Assembly: GCA_021292105.1 (NCBI GenBank)
Contig: CM037872.1
Span: 12,302,791 to 12,366,790, forward strand
DNA from: Anadara kagoshimensis
Taxonomy: Eukaryota; Mollusca; Bivalvia; Arcoida; Arcidae
DNA length: 64,000 bases
Direction: 5' to 3'
Shown: in pieces, positions 13,433-21,326 of the stretch
How positions within the stretch are numbered: position 1 is the first letter of the stretch
Layout of the letters: each line of letters starts with the position of its first letter
The notes under the pieces: generated by a model
Told to the model about the DNA's origin: nothing
The model's input: only the letters and a program-made list of their open reading frames with translations
Databases searched by the model: none
Position numbers and translations under genes: made by a program

Positions 13433-16400
13433 TGACATGAGGAGATATGATGATGATGTCACCATGATGATGATGTAACACGAGGAGATATGATAATGAT
13501 GTTGATGATGGTGATGACATGAGTTCTGTTGATGCCGATTATGATAATGATTATCGTGATGAAGAAGATGATAGTGATGGTGGTGATGAAAATAAGCTTT
13601 GCTGCTATGAATGATGATGGTGATGATTACGATGTGACTTGACGAACTATGATGATGATTATGATGGTGACATGAGTTCTGTTGCTACCGATGATGATGA
13701 TGGTGGCAATGATGACATTCAGTACTGCTGAGCACTGCCGATAGTATGATGATGATGATGATGATGATGATGGTGGTGATGATGATAATGATGGTGGTGA
13801 TGACATTCAGTTCTGCTGCTGTCGATGATGATAATAATTCAAGATGATGATGATGATAACAAAGCCAATGTCTTCATGCTGATGATGTGACATGATGATG
13901 ATGATGACGATGATGATGACATTCAGTACTGCTGCTGCTGATAATGATGATGATTATGTGACACGAAGAGCTATGATGATGATGTGACCATATTAATGAT
14001 GTAACATGAGGATTTCTGAAAATGATTAATATAATGGTGGTGGTGATTGTCATGGCATGGGTTCTACTGCTGCTGCTAATGACGACGATGATGATGATGA
14101 TATCTTCATGTTGATGATCAAAATGTGATATGAGGAGTGATAATGATGATGATGGTGGTGATTACAGATCCAGTTTGGGTTTTCTTCCAGTCAACTGCGT
14201 TTAGTGGAGTTTTGCCCCTTTCACTTTGTGAATTTTATCAAAATGATGGTTTCTCTGGACTTTTTTCAGTTACGCTTGAGATATTTCACTCAGATTTGGG
14301 GTCGGGTCTTTAGTAGCCTCTCTTGGTTTTTGAAAAATTGAAAATTTATATTTATGCGAATTACTTAGTTTACTCAATTGATAAACATTCCGTGGCATGT
14401 CCATTTTGACTATTGTAACATATTTATATGTTAGAACCTAACAACTTGCATAAAAAGCAGACTTGTTGTTAGAAGCTTCCCGATCACAGTATCTATTATT
14501 TGCATGATTTTCATTTGTTACTGATTCATTAGACAGTTTCATCTCAGTTTCAAGTGCACATTTTTTTTTATCAAATTGCTCAGCTTAGCTGATGCTTCAG
14601 TACCTTCAGTACTTTGATTTTTTTCTAAATTTTTTTGGGGGTGGAAGGGGGAACAGGACATGTTCAACTTCAAGCAGGGGTAGTGATTTCAAACAACTAC
14701 TAGCCTTTTGGGCTACTGTTGAAAATAAAGTTAGTGTCAAACCCTGTAAGATATGAATTATATTTTTGTAATTTCAGTTCCTTACAAGTTTACATTTAAT
14801 GGACTATAGTTTAATCGTGGGTATTCACGACTGTGAGCGAGGGGAGCAGGAAGCTGCTGAGGGGGACCAACAGGGTGAGGTAGAGGAGGAATACTCGGAT
14901 ACGGAAAACGGCGTTGATGAGAACAATGAAACCGAAGCTGTTAAGATGGTGCCTACACCCCCAGATAGTCCACAACCTAATTTTTTCAGTCCCTTTACAG
15001 GGGAAATAGACCCAGATCTGGAGAGATATGGGATCAAATGCAGTGATAGTAAGTTCATACAGTCCAACCTGCCTTAAAAGCCAACTCTACATAAGGGCCA
15101 ACTTGTTATAAAGGCTGGTAGAATTGTATCCCAATTGCTCTTTATTCATATTATTTAAACTTGTAAATAAAGACCACTTGCCCATAAAGACCACTTTAAC
15201 TGGTTCCCTTGGGTGGTCTTTTTAGTACAGGTTTGTTTATATTCATCTTGACTGTATGGAATCCCAGTAATTTTGTTTGCCTAAAATTACTGCTGAATAA
15301 AGATAGTTTCCCCTGAGGAAAATAAATTTCCCAATTTTACCAGTAAAATTCCAAAAACAATAGGAATATACTAGCAATTTAAATCTAGTTGTCCTTACTC
15401 ACAAAATGTTACAAATTGTGATAATATAACATCTTTCCAATGAGCATGCCAAGTAAGCTATTGCAAGCATTTATCAAGCAGTTTGCTGAACTTTAGAACT
15501 TTAAACTTTCTCAATTTAAAAGGCAGAAAGAAGTTTTTTTTTTAAAAAAAATGCAACAAAATCACTGAGTACCAAATACTCTTTTATCCCCCACCATTTG
15601 AAGAAAGAGGGGTTTTAATTCAAACTTCCATCTGTTATTATTTTGTCCAGACACTTGTTGTCCGCAGTAATTCTCCATAACTATGAAGCACTATTTTACG
15701 AAACTTAATGCAAAGCATAATCATTGACAGGAGATATGCATATCATTAACCCAAGTTGGTTTGCTCATTTTCTTGGGATTTATGGTTAGAGGTGGGTATT
15801 GGGAAGAAAATCGTATTGCAATATATTGCAATGTTTCAGAAAATATAGTGATAGAATGGCAGACAATGTTTCCCAACAAAGTAACATTGTTATCTGAAAT
15901 ACATTGTCTTCAAGGCTTGTGTAGCTTTACAATACATTGCAATACGTCAAAATTGAAGGTCACTGTTACTAAAAATAGATTTAGGATTTCTGTACAATAT
16001 CTTGGTTTGCTTTGTTACCAATTTCATCAAACTTTATGTTAAAGAGAGAAGCCTCAAACCGTTCATTTTGTGAGAGAAAGAATTGATAGAGGCGTGTAAG
16101 CTCCAGTATTAATTCAGTCTGTCTCAGAACGAACAGTTTGAGGCTTTTCTGTAACTTATAACATTGCACTTGTATTATAGAGTTGATTTGTCCAAAAACA
16201 AGGTTACTGTCACAATAACTGATTGATTGAATGGGGTTTTATGTCCTATCAAAGAATATTTCACTTATATCAGGACGTCTTCAGCTACAGGTGAAGTGGC
16301 AGAAATTTTTAGCTTTGGTCTTTGAGGCCAATTGCAATACCAAGGTCACTGTCACTATGATTGACTGATTGATTGATTGATTGGTTGATTGATTTAAGGA

Positions 16401-16948
16401 GGTTTTATGTCCTAGTAAAGAATATTTCACTTATATCAGGACGTCTTCAGCTACAGGTGAAGTGGCAGAAATTTTTAGCTTTGGTCTTTTGGGCTCATGC
16501 CAAGGTCACAGTCACTTTAATTCATTGATTGATTGAATCAATCCATTGAATAAGGTTTTATGTCCCAGTCAAGTATATTTCACTTATATCAGTATGTCAC
16601 CAGCTGAGGAAGTGGTAGAATTTTTTTTACCTTTGCAGTTGCTCAGGGTAATATGCAGGGAGGGTTCTTTTAAGTTTCCAAGCCTGCCGACACTATTAGA
16701 AAAAAAACAGTTTTATATGCTATTTCAGAGATCAATGGTTTTGATTTTGTTTTGTTTTTTTAGATGCAGCCGTTAAGGAAATATATTTTTTGGCACTTAT
16801 AGACATTTTAACAAAGTATGGTGTTAAAAAACGAACCGCGCAGGCAGCAAAGACAATGAAACACGGAGCTGGTGCAGAAATATCCACAGTGCAGCCTGAA
16901 CAGTATAGGAAAAGATTTTTAGAATTCATCTCAAAGTGCATTGAGTAA
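1608..16948 (+). CDS. PIP4K2: Phosphatidylinositol-5-phosphate 4-kinase type 2 (PIP4K2), seven exons, 5' end missing
   Basis: This lipid kinase phosphorylates phosphatidylinositol-5-phosphate at the 4-OH to make PI(4,5)P2, acting at internal membranes and in the nucleus. Exons: 1608-1704, 3284-3433, 5036-5182, 5789-5827, 9120-9233, 14778-15048, 16764-16948. All introns are GT-AG and the phases agree, giving about 333 residues against roughly 400 for the family, so the N-terminal exon(s) lie upstream of the window. Visible motifs: [13 protein letters not shown], the ATP-site lysine in RFFIKSL, the DLKGS loop split exactly between exons, [11 protein letters not shown], the LIDILT aspartate (metal binding), and the activation loop [11 protein letters not shown]. 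In that loop the Ala before Glu is typical of type II (PI5P) rather than type I kinases. The acidic variable insert ends in TPPDSP, as in vertebrate paralogs. Introns hold many transposable elements. The family assignment is secure; which vertebrate paralog is closest cannot be said. Confidence 0.95.
1930..2430. mobile_element. Foldback element in PIP4K2 intron
   Basis: Two arms of roughly 150-170 bp are inverted copies of each other. The segment with CACTCTGTTTGTGACAG, then ATATCCATAGAAAATC, then AGGAAATCTGTATGTGCATC on the left returns in reverse complement at about 2280-2425. A second inner inverted pair carries AAAATGTTGGCG. The central loop of about 100 bp has no coding potential. This is the architecture of a long-TIR or foldback MITE. 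Confidence 0.75.
2651..3114. mobile_element. Putative MITE with 38-bp terminal inverted repeats
   Basis: The left end carries ATATATGTGATTGTATCAAG (about 2657-2676), and its reverse complement is at about 3087-3106, embedded in inverted repeats of about 38 bp with few mismatches. The interior is AT-rich and non-coding. No clear target duplication was found, so the boundaries are approximate. Confidence 0.55.
3284..3433 (+). CDS. PIP4K2: PIP4K2 exon b
   Basis: Fifty codons, from [14 protein letters not shown] through [11 protein letters not shown] (the ATP-binding lysine of the kinase core) to LKQYHQ. Phase 0 at both ends; acceptor TTATTACAG, donor CAG|GTACAT. Confidence 0.95.
3463..3655 (+). 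mobile_element. TA-flanked MITE family 1 (Tc1/mariner-like ends), parent of the 68-bp array
   Basis: Begins with TA then CAATCAAACCTGTCTATAAA and carries the same interior as the copies at 15060-15254, 54459-54650, 60917-61095 and 61462-61642. The start lies 30 nt after the donor of the exon ending at 3433. Instead of closing with a single right terminus, its right end continues into tandem copies of itself. Confidence 0.8.
3600..4540 (+). repeat. 68-bp satellite derived from a MITE end, about 14 copies
   Basis: Unit of 68 bp (spacing of GTTTTATAAGCAGG: 3664, 3732, 3800 and onwards) containing ATAAGCAGGTGGTCC, TTATATAGAGGTGGCC and TTTAAGACAGGTTGGAC. Copies are very similar, with variation mainly at the ACAGTACAGTCTTCTGG segment. 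Every unit equals the right-hand part of the MITE that precedes it. Confidence 0.93.
4541..5035 (+). other. Intron remainder, nothing recognised
   Basis: AT-rich intron before the exon at 5036. It has a short direct repeat, TTCAGATAATAAAGTAAAGA (twice near 4790-4830), and a small AACTCAACTCAACTCAA stretch near 4931 that resembles an isolated SINE tail. No exon or element boundaries are visible. Confidence 0.6.
5036..5182 (+). CDS. PIP4K2: PIP4K2 exon c
   Basis: Forty-nine codons from [19 protein letters not shown] to HRKYDLK. The conserved DLKGS motif is split across this junction (DLK here, GS in the next exon). Acceptor TTTTTTCAG, donor AAG|GTTGGT, a slightly weak donor. Confidence 0.95.
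5183..5788 (+). other. Intron, nothing recognised
   Basis: About 600 bp of unique-looking AT-rich sequence with no transposon ends, repeats or additional exon that I could see. Confidence 0.55.
5789..5827 (+). CDS. PIP4K2: PIP4K2 exon d (39-nt microexon)
   Basis: Encodes [13 protein letters not shown], the second half of the DLKGS substrate/ATP loop and the following basic helix. It is flanked by TTCTAG and GTAAGT and is in phase 0 at both ends, so skipping would keep frame but destroy the active site. Confidence 0.95.
5944..7659 (+). mobile_element. Hairpin-capped element 1 with eight or more copies of a 145-bp unit
   Basis: The left end is a hairpin at 5944-5975: AGCTCACCTGAGCC, loop GAAA, GGCTCAGATGAGCT. 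It is followed by a GTCCGTC/GTCGTGC simple repeat. The right end is a hairpin around GGCCCATGGGCC (7640-7653) followed by CTTGTT. Between them is a short unique stretch and a tandem array with 145-bp spacing (AGGTCAAGGTCAC at 6616, 6761, 6906, 7051, 7196). There is no protein coding. The organisation resembles non-autonomous Helitron/Helentron-like or bivalve pearl-type elements with tandem-repeat cores; the exact class is an inference. Confidence 0.75.
7664..8012 (+). mobile_element. tRNA-derived SINE, diverged
   Basis: Starts immediately after the right end of hairpin-capped element 1. The head GCTGTAGCTCAGTTGGTAAA is good but the B box is degraded (GGTTTGAGCACC). The body and the tail (TTGACTGGGACGTT) are recognisable. 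The stop-free stretches read through it on the opposite strand are not genes. Confidence 0.85.
8307..8532. mobile_element. TA-flanked MITE, 226 bp
   Basis: Terminal inverted repeats start CTGTATAATGCTT on the left and CTGTATATTGCTTT on the complement of the right end, each flanked by TA (8305-8306 and 8533-8534). The interior contains TTTCGCTGTGG and CACCGCGAA motifs that pair loosely across the element. This is a mariner-type TA target. Confidence 0.7.
8772..9107 (+). mobile_element. tRNA-derived SINE abutting the PIP4K2 exon e acceptor
   Basis: The head is decayed (CATACTTAGTTTGTAAAG) but the B box GGTTCAAACCCC and the body are clear. Its tail AACTCAACTTAACTCAC ends about 13 nt before the splice acceptor used by the exon at 9120, leaving only ACTTGTTTTAG between SINE and coding sequence. 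Confidence 0.85.
9120..9233 (+). CDS. PIP4K2: PIP4K2 exon e
   Basis: Thirty-eight codons, [20 protein letters not shown] and on to TLTKDSE, matching the family block AKDLPTxKDNDF. Phase 0 at both ends; acceptor TTGTTTTAG, donor GAG|GTAAGT. Confidence 0.95.
9234..10770 (+). other. Intron segment, nothing recognised
   Basis: About 1.5 kb with no exon-like open frame matching the kinase, no tRNA-like head and no inverted termini that I could pair. Locally less AT-rich around 9460-9640 and 10250-10330. Confidence 0.5.
10779..12096. mobile_element. Non-autonomous DNA transposon, perfect 8-bp target duplication
   Basis: Starts CATACATGCCATAT and ends with its reverse complement (ATATGGCATGTATG). 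It is flanked by the identical octamer GTTTTTAC at 10771-10778 and 12097-12104. Length 1318 bp, no open frame of interest. The subterminal regions carry AAGGGAG on both sides in inverse or direct form. An 8-bp duplication points to hAT- or Merlin-type transposition; the termini do not match the autonomous hAT at 42864. Confidence 0.85.
12256..12820 (+). repeat. 180-bp tandem repeat, about 3.1 copies
   Basis: The marker GTGAACTCAACTCCTCTTAC recurs at spacing of about 180 bp (near 12257, 12437, 12617, 12797). Units are about 95% alike by eye and contain TTTATGGAAATATTTCAAG and CTTTTTAGCAAGTATT. Confidence 0.9.
12821..13230 (+). other. AT-rich intron segment
   Basis: Only AT-rich sequence with several AATTAATTTTC/AATTAAT stretches; nothing further recognised. 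Confidence 0.5.
13240..14165 (+). repeat. Imperfect (GAT)n array with higher-order punctuation
   Basis: Nearly 1 kb of GATGAT-type trinucleotide sequence, interrupted repeatedly by a CATTCAGTTCTGCTGCTG-like segment and by GTGACATGAGGAGATATGAT, so it has a higher-order structure. The histidine/serine open frames on the minus strand are by-products of this repeat and are not genes. Confidence 0.93.
14166..14777 (+). other. Intron segment, nothing recognised
   Basis: Unique-looking sequence leading to the acceptor TTGTAATTTCAG of the exon at 14778; no repeats or element ends noticed. Confidence 0.55.
14778..15048 (+). CDS. PIP4K2: PIP4K2 exon f
   Basis: Ninety codons plus one base. It begins [18 protein letters not shown], the catalytic-loop block of PIP kinases, and continues with a strongly acidic variable region ([18 protein letters not shown]) ending in [10 protein letters not shown]. 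The donor is GATA|GTAAGT; reading past it into the intron meets a stop within 30 nt. Confidence 0.94.
15060..15254 (-). mobile_element. MITE family 1, 12 nt after a PIP4K2 donor
   Basis: Reverse-oriented copy of the TA-MITE. The left end is CAGTCCAACCTGCC after TA (15058-15059), the right end is CTTGACTG followed by TA (15255-15256), 195 bp. The insertion starts only 12 nt downstream of the exon f end. Confidence 0.85.
15255..16215 (+). other. Intron segment with small palindromes
   Basis: Holds ATTGCAATATATTGCAAT near 15815 and a foldback around 16043-16150, where GAAGCCTCAAACCGTTC is echoed inversely by GAACAGTTTGAGGCTTTTC. No exon is visible. Confidence 0.5.
16216..16700 (-). repeat. Three tandem fragments of a second SINE-like family
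   Basis: Three successive copies (about 16218-16335, 16358-16500, 16520-16700) start with a TTGATTGA-type run followed by GGTTTTATGTCCTA, then ATTTCACTTATATCAGGACG and CAGCTACAGGTGAAGTGGCA. The same family occurs at 48070-48240 and 61870-62100. It shares the CACTTATATCAAGACGTC block with the main SINE and may be a relative with a different head. Confidence 0.7.
16764..16948 (+). CDS. PIP4K2: PIP4K2 terminal exon g
   Basis: Starts with two bases completing the split codon and encodes [19 protein letters not shown], then [19 protein letters not shown] and a C-terminus ending LEFISKCIE with stop TAA at 16946-16948. It carries the metal-binding Asp of LIDILT and the type II activation loop. The tail has the usual family length. 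Confidence 0.95.
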
Positions 16949-17608
16949 ATCACAAGCTTGACAACAAAAGGGAATTATTGTAGTGGCGGTTTTTTTGAAA
17001 GACTTCCATTTGTACCCTCCACTAATGTTATCGTTATGATAGCATCATGCCATTTGTCAACATTTCTAAGAAAAATAAACTGTCCAATATTAGAAAATAT
17101 ATTTCATATCATTTGATGGTTGGGATGGGGACAATATTGCAGTGGAAGGTTTGGAAAGACTATTATGTTTTTTCACTGGAAAAGTCTAAAATTATGGGAT
17201 CAAGCTATTTTGAATATTTCTGAGACAAGTATTTTGCAAAGAATTAAATGATGGGAAGGAGGTACAAATATAAGTCTACCAACTTCTGGAAAGATTTCCA
17301 TTTGTACCCTCTACCAACATTTTTTTCTTTTGACTTGAAAACCATAAAATGACAGAATCATGCAATTTTGAACATTTATAAGAATTTTTTTCTTAATTAA
17401 CATAAATTAAATGGGGTTGGGGTTGGGGTGGAGAAAGTTTTCCAATATTTTATCTAGAATGTATTGTTCGGGGTACAAAAGGAAGTTTTGCCAAAAAATA
17501 GAGAATATTACAGTGACACTTTTGGTAACTCCAACATCACTTTCTGAATTTACCACAAATATTTCGGAAGATGTTATATTGTCCCAAATTATTATTTTTG
17601 TTCTTTAT

Positions 17609-17644
<36 letters not shown>

Positions 17645-18388
17645 TAAATGAATATCCTAATCATGAAGTCATTATGTTGTACACCACAGATAAAGTACCC
17701 TGCACTCACCCTGTCCAAGTTAAAAAAGTGCCAGGATTAGTGGAAGTCATTATATGATATCAAAGTCTGACATATTTATCCAAGTTCCGCTGTCTGTATA
17801 AGTTAACCTGTTCACCCCTTATTTTACAATGGAATGACCTTCACAGTCTGCATAACCTATTCACCCTTTATTTTTACAATGGAATGACCTTCACTGTCTG
17901 TATAACCTATTCACCCTTTATTTGGAATGCCCAGTTTCTTTTTGATTATGGATCATTCTACACATCTTAAGGGCAGTGTATACATATGAACATTTAATGA
18001 AATAACAACCATATTCTCTTAGGATTTAATTGTTTTAAGACTTTGCCTTTTCTTTATCCAACTCCACTCCAACAGTTGGTGTTTTCCACTTATAATGGGG
18101 TTCTTCACTGTACAATATGATACCCTCTAACGTTTGTATGGAACACTTATTTCTAAATGGATATGAAATTGCATAAGATGGCGTTTTCCTGTGAAAATTA
18201 TATTGTTCTGGGAATTTGCGACATTATGTTTTCAAAAAGGTTTGCAAAAACGTTAAGAGGTAGTGATCATATGGTGCAGCGGTGAAACCCTATTAACAAC
18301 TGTAAAGTGATATTTTCACTGACTCATTGTTTAGGATATTAAGTGCTATATATATATAAGTGATAAAAGTGTTGAGTTTAGTAACAAA

Positions 18389-18433
<45 letters not shown>

Positions 18434-19082
18434 ATTGTGCTATTGAATATTTATTTCCCTTTATACATGAACAAAAATCCACTACAATTGTTTTACAAAT
18501 ATTTACAACCATTATTCACAAATTTTGGGTAATATACATCAAGTGAAGATGTGTATTTTCTAAGTGTTTCAAGTTACAAAATATTACTCACTTGTATTTG
18601 TTAAAATTGTCAGTTTTTATATAACCATATCTTGATAGGCATATTAAGTAAATCGCCCATAGTAGACATACAGCTGCCATACATTGAACACAATGTTGTC
18701 TGCACTAACTTTGTCAGTTCTTTTGCTGACTTTTACCAAAGTTGTGTACATGTTATTATGCATGAGATCTCAGAAAACTTGAATTGATATGTTTAGGCTT
18801 ATTTGGACCTTAATCAGAAAGAAAATGAACTTCCACAAACGTGTTGAAGTGTATTACCACCAGTAGTGTTCTGTTTAAGATTTTTCAGAAAGGGTCATTT
18901 TCAAAGTCTTTTCTCATAATGCCATACCATCACCAATTTTGGGTTTAATGTAATGTTAAATATGGTCCACTAAGGCCTTGAAATGAGAAAATTGGGAAAA
19001 ACAAGGGATGGCCCCTTCTAGAATGAACAATGTACCAGACTGTTTTAAAAATTTTGTCAAACACAGCACTACAATTTTCTCC
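16949..19082 (+). other. PIP4K2 3' UTR / downstream region
   Basis: Two candidate polyadenylation signals on the plus strand are seen: AATAAA at 17074-17079, about 125 nt after the stop, and another near 20099-20104. Also present are a 33-nt T run (about 17611-17643), a roughly 55-bp motif (CACTGTCTGTATAACC, TATTCACCCTTTATTT) repeated about three times at 17800-17930, and (TA)n at 18390-18428. No further gene. Confidence 0.55.
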
Positions 19083-19825
19083 GTTACCGTACACTTACAG
19101 ATTATAATTGCAATATCTTTTGGTGTTTTCCAACTTACATTACCATGCACTGACGGATCATAATTGTAATATCTTTACGTGTTTTCCAACTTACATTACC
19201 ATGCACTGACGGATCATAATTGTAATATCTTTAGGTGTTTTCCAACTTACATTACCATGCACTTACGGATCATAATTGTAATATCTTTAGGTGTTTTCCA
19301 ACTTACATTACCATGCACTGACGGATCATAATTGTAATATCTTTAGGTGTTTTCCAACTTACATTACCATGCACTGACGGATCATAATTGTAATATCTTT
19401 AGGTGTTTTCCAACTTACATTACCATGCACTGACAGATCATAACTGTAATATCTTTAGGTGTTTTCCAACTTACATTACCGTGCACTGATGGATCATAAT
19501 TGTAATATCTTTAGGCGTTTTCTAACTTACATTACCGTGCACTGACGGATCATAATTGTAATATCTTTAGGTGTTTTCCAACTTACATTACCATGCACTG
19601 ACGGATCATAATTGTAATATCTTTAGGTGTTTTCCAACTTACATTACCTTGCACTGACGGATCATAATTGTAATATCTTTAGGTGTTTTCCAACTTACAT
19701 TACCGTGCACTGACGGATCATAATTGTAATATCTTTAGGTGTTTTCCAACTTACATTACCGTGCACTGACGGATCATAATTGTAATATATATCTTTAGGT
19801 GTTTTCCAACTTACATGTATTATAT
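19083..19825 (+). repeat. 56-bp minisatellite, about 13 copies
   Basis: Unit contains TCATAATTGTAATATC, TTTAGGTGTTTTCCAAC, TTACATTACCATGCACTGAC, with exact 56-bp spacing (ATGCAC at 19145, 19201, 19257 and onwards). Copies differ at one to three positions, and the last copy has an extra AT pair (ATATATC). Confidence 0.95.
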
Positions 19826-20164
19826 TTTCGTAATTCATTCATTTTACCCTTTGAACCGTGTTTATATAGAAAAAAGTGCAATCATAATTTGTGTGTTCAT
19901 TTATGTCCGTTTCAAGTTGTTTTAATTTTGTTTAAATATCCAGATATACATGTATTCCAAGAAGATTTTAGTTTGTGTATTGATGTGTATTGATAAGTAT
20001 CCTGTAATCATTAATACATTAGTCATAGTTTGACATGTTAGTTGTGTATTCCGTTCTCTGTCACAACTCTAAAAATATCACAAAAATCATGTTGAAACAA
20101 TAAAAAAAAATTCGAAGAACCAGAAAATACATCTGGCTCTGCTTAGGTATTGCAGGCATGTCTT

Positions 20165-20325
20165 TTATGTTCTAAAACTAGCCGTCGTCACGGTACCAAA
20201 GCAGCGTCACAGCAACTAATAACATACTAGTGTCAGTTATATCATTAAATGGTACTATTCAGGCCGAGTTTTCATTCTTATCGTTTGTAATTCAAGTATG
20301 CCAGGTCTTTTGGGAGTGGCTGGCA
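20165..20325 (+). mobile_element. Fragment of MITE family 3
   Basis: Shares CACGGTACCAAAGCAGCGTC, CATTAAATGG and TTCAGGCCGAGTTTT with the complete copy at 33864-34071. It is diverged and lacks recognisable ends. Confidence 0.7.
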
Positions 20326-21326
20326 ATCTCTCAATTCTTTTACAAGTCTTAAGTTCTTAAAATTAAAAAATACAGTTTTATTGTGGCATATAATTTTTGT
20401 TTAACTACCATCTCCATATTTCATACCTAATATTTGCAAATGCTGATGTTTTCTTGCATAAACTTATTGACAAGAAAAATGTTTACAATTTAGTAAACTA
20501 GCATGACTCTTCAACCTCTTGTCAAGTCTGATTTTAGTTTATTTGTTAATTTTGGCATCAACAAGGGCGGGGCTTAATGCGTTGAAGGGATGAAATTACG
20601 TCACAGAAGGCAGGGCTAAATGCTCTGAAAGAATGAATGGCGCTGTTCCATACACTGACAATACCAGTGAATAAAAAATAAAAACCTGTATTTTGTAGTA
20701 TTAAATGATTAACTTTTTACAAATTCTAAGCAGAAATATCTATGATTAATGTTTTAAATATAAGAAAACTATCAATTTGTTGTGGTTTAAGGTGTTATGA
20801 ACAAGAATTTGGAAGTGACAACTCCATCATAAATAGCTTCACAATTTTATGAGACTTGCCATTTCCAAAATCGTGTTTATAACCTGTAAACCACAACAAA
20901 TTTAAAGCTATTTCTAAATTAATGTTCTTAAATGTTGTTTCCTAAAAACATTAATCCATTTCTTTCACCAACATTTTCTTCTGCTACCTTCCTCAAAAAC
21001 TTTATGAAGCTTTACAGGAAAATTTTTGAATGGAGTTTATGTGTCACATGCTATTTGTATCCTGATCATGCACATGGTAGGTGATTTTCTAGTTAGGGTT
21101 CGTTTGGTGAACACTTTTAAAATCATTTCAGTTTTCAGTTATACACGTATTGACATCCCATTTCAGTTATAAATGCACATGTAGCTCGTCATAATTATTT
21201 GAAAATCCAATCCGCACAAATGTTATGGGGTATTGTGTTTTTTTTGTTGGTGAACCACATCCTTAAGTCGTTATGTTAAATGTGAAACATTTATTATTAT
21301 TACATGTAGTTCTTGAGTGAATTTTT
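20326..21326 (+). other. Intergenic; one foldback, otherwise nothing
   Basis: A foldback of about 130 bp at 20774-20903 (AATTTGTTGTGGTTTAAGG inversely matched by AACCTGTAAACCACAACAAA) looks like a small MITE. The rest shows no recognisable feature. Confidence 0.55.

Noticed and set aside
13212..13520. Histidine/serine-rich open frames on the minus strand
   Set aside because: They are translations of the (GAT)n microsatellite inside a PIP4K2 intron; low-complexity by-products, not genes.
14825..15067. Minus-strand 80-codon open frame opposite PIP4K2 exon f
   Set aside because: It is the antisense shadow of a real exon with no independent support.
19083..19825. CRISPR-like array at 56-bp period
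   Set aside because: The whole unit is repeated; there are no variable spacers. It is a minisatellite.
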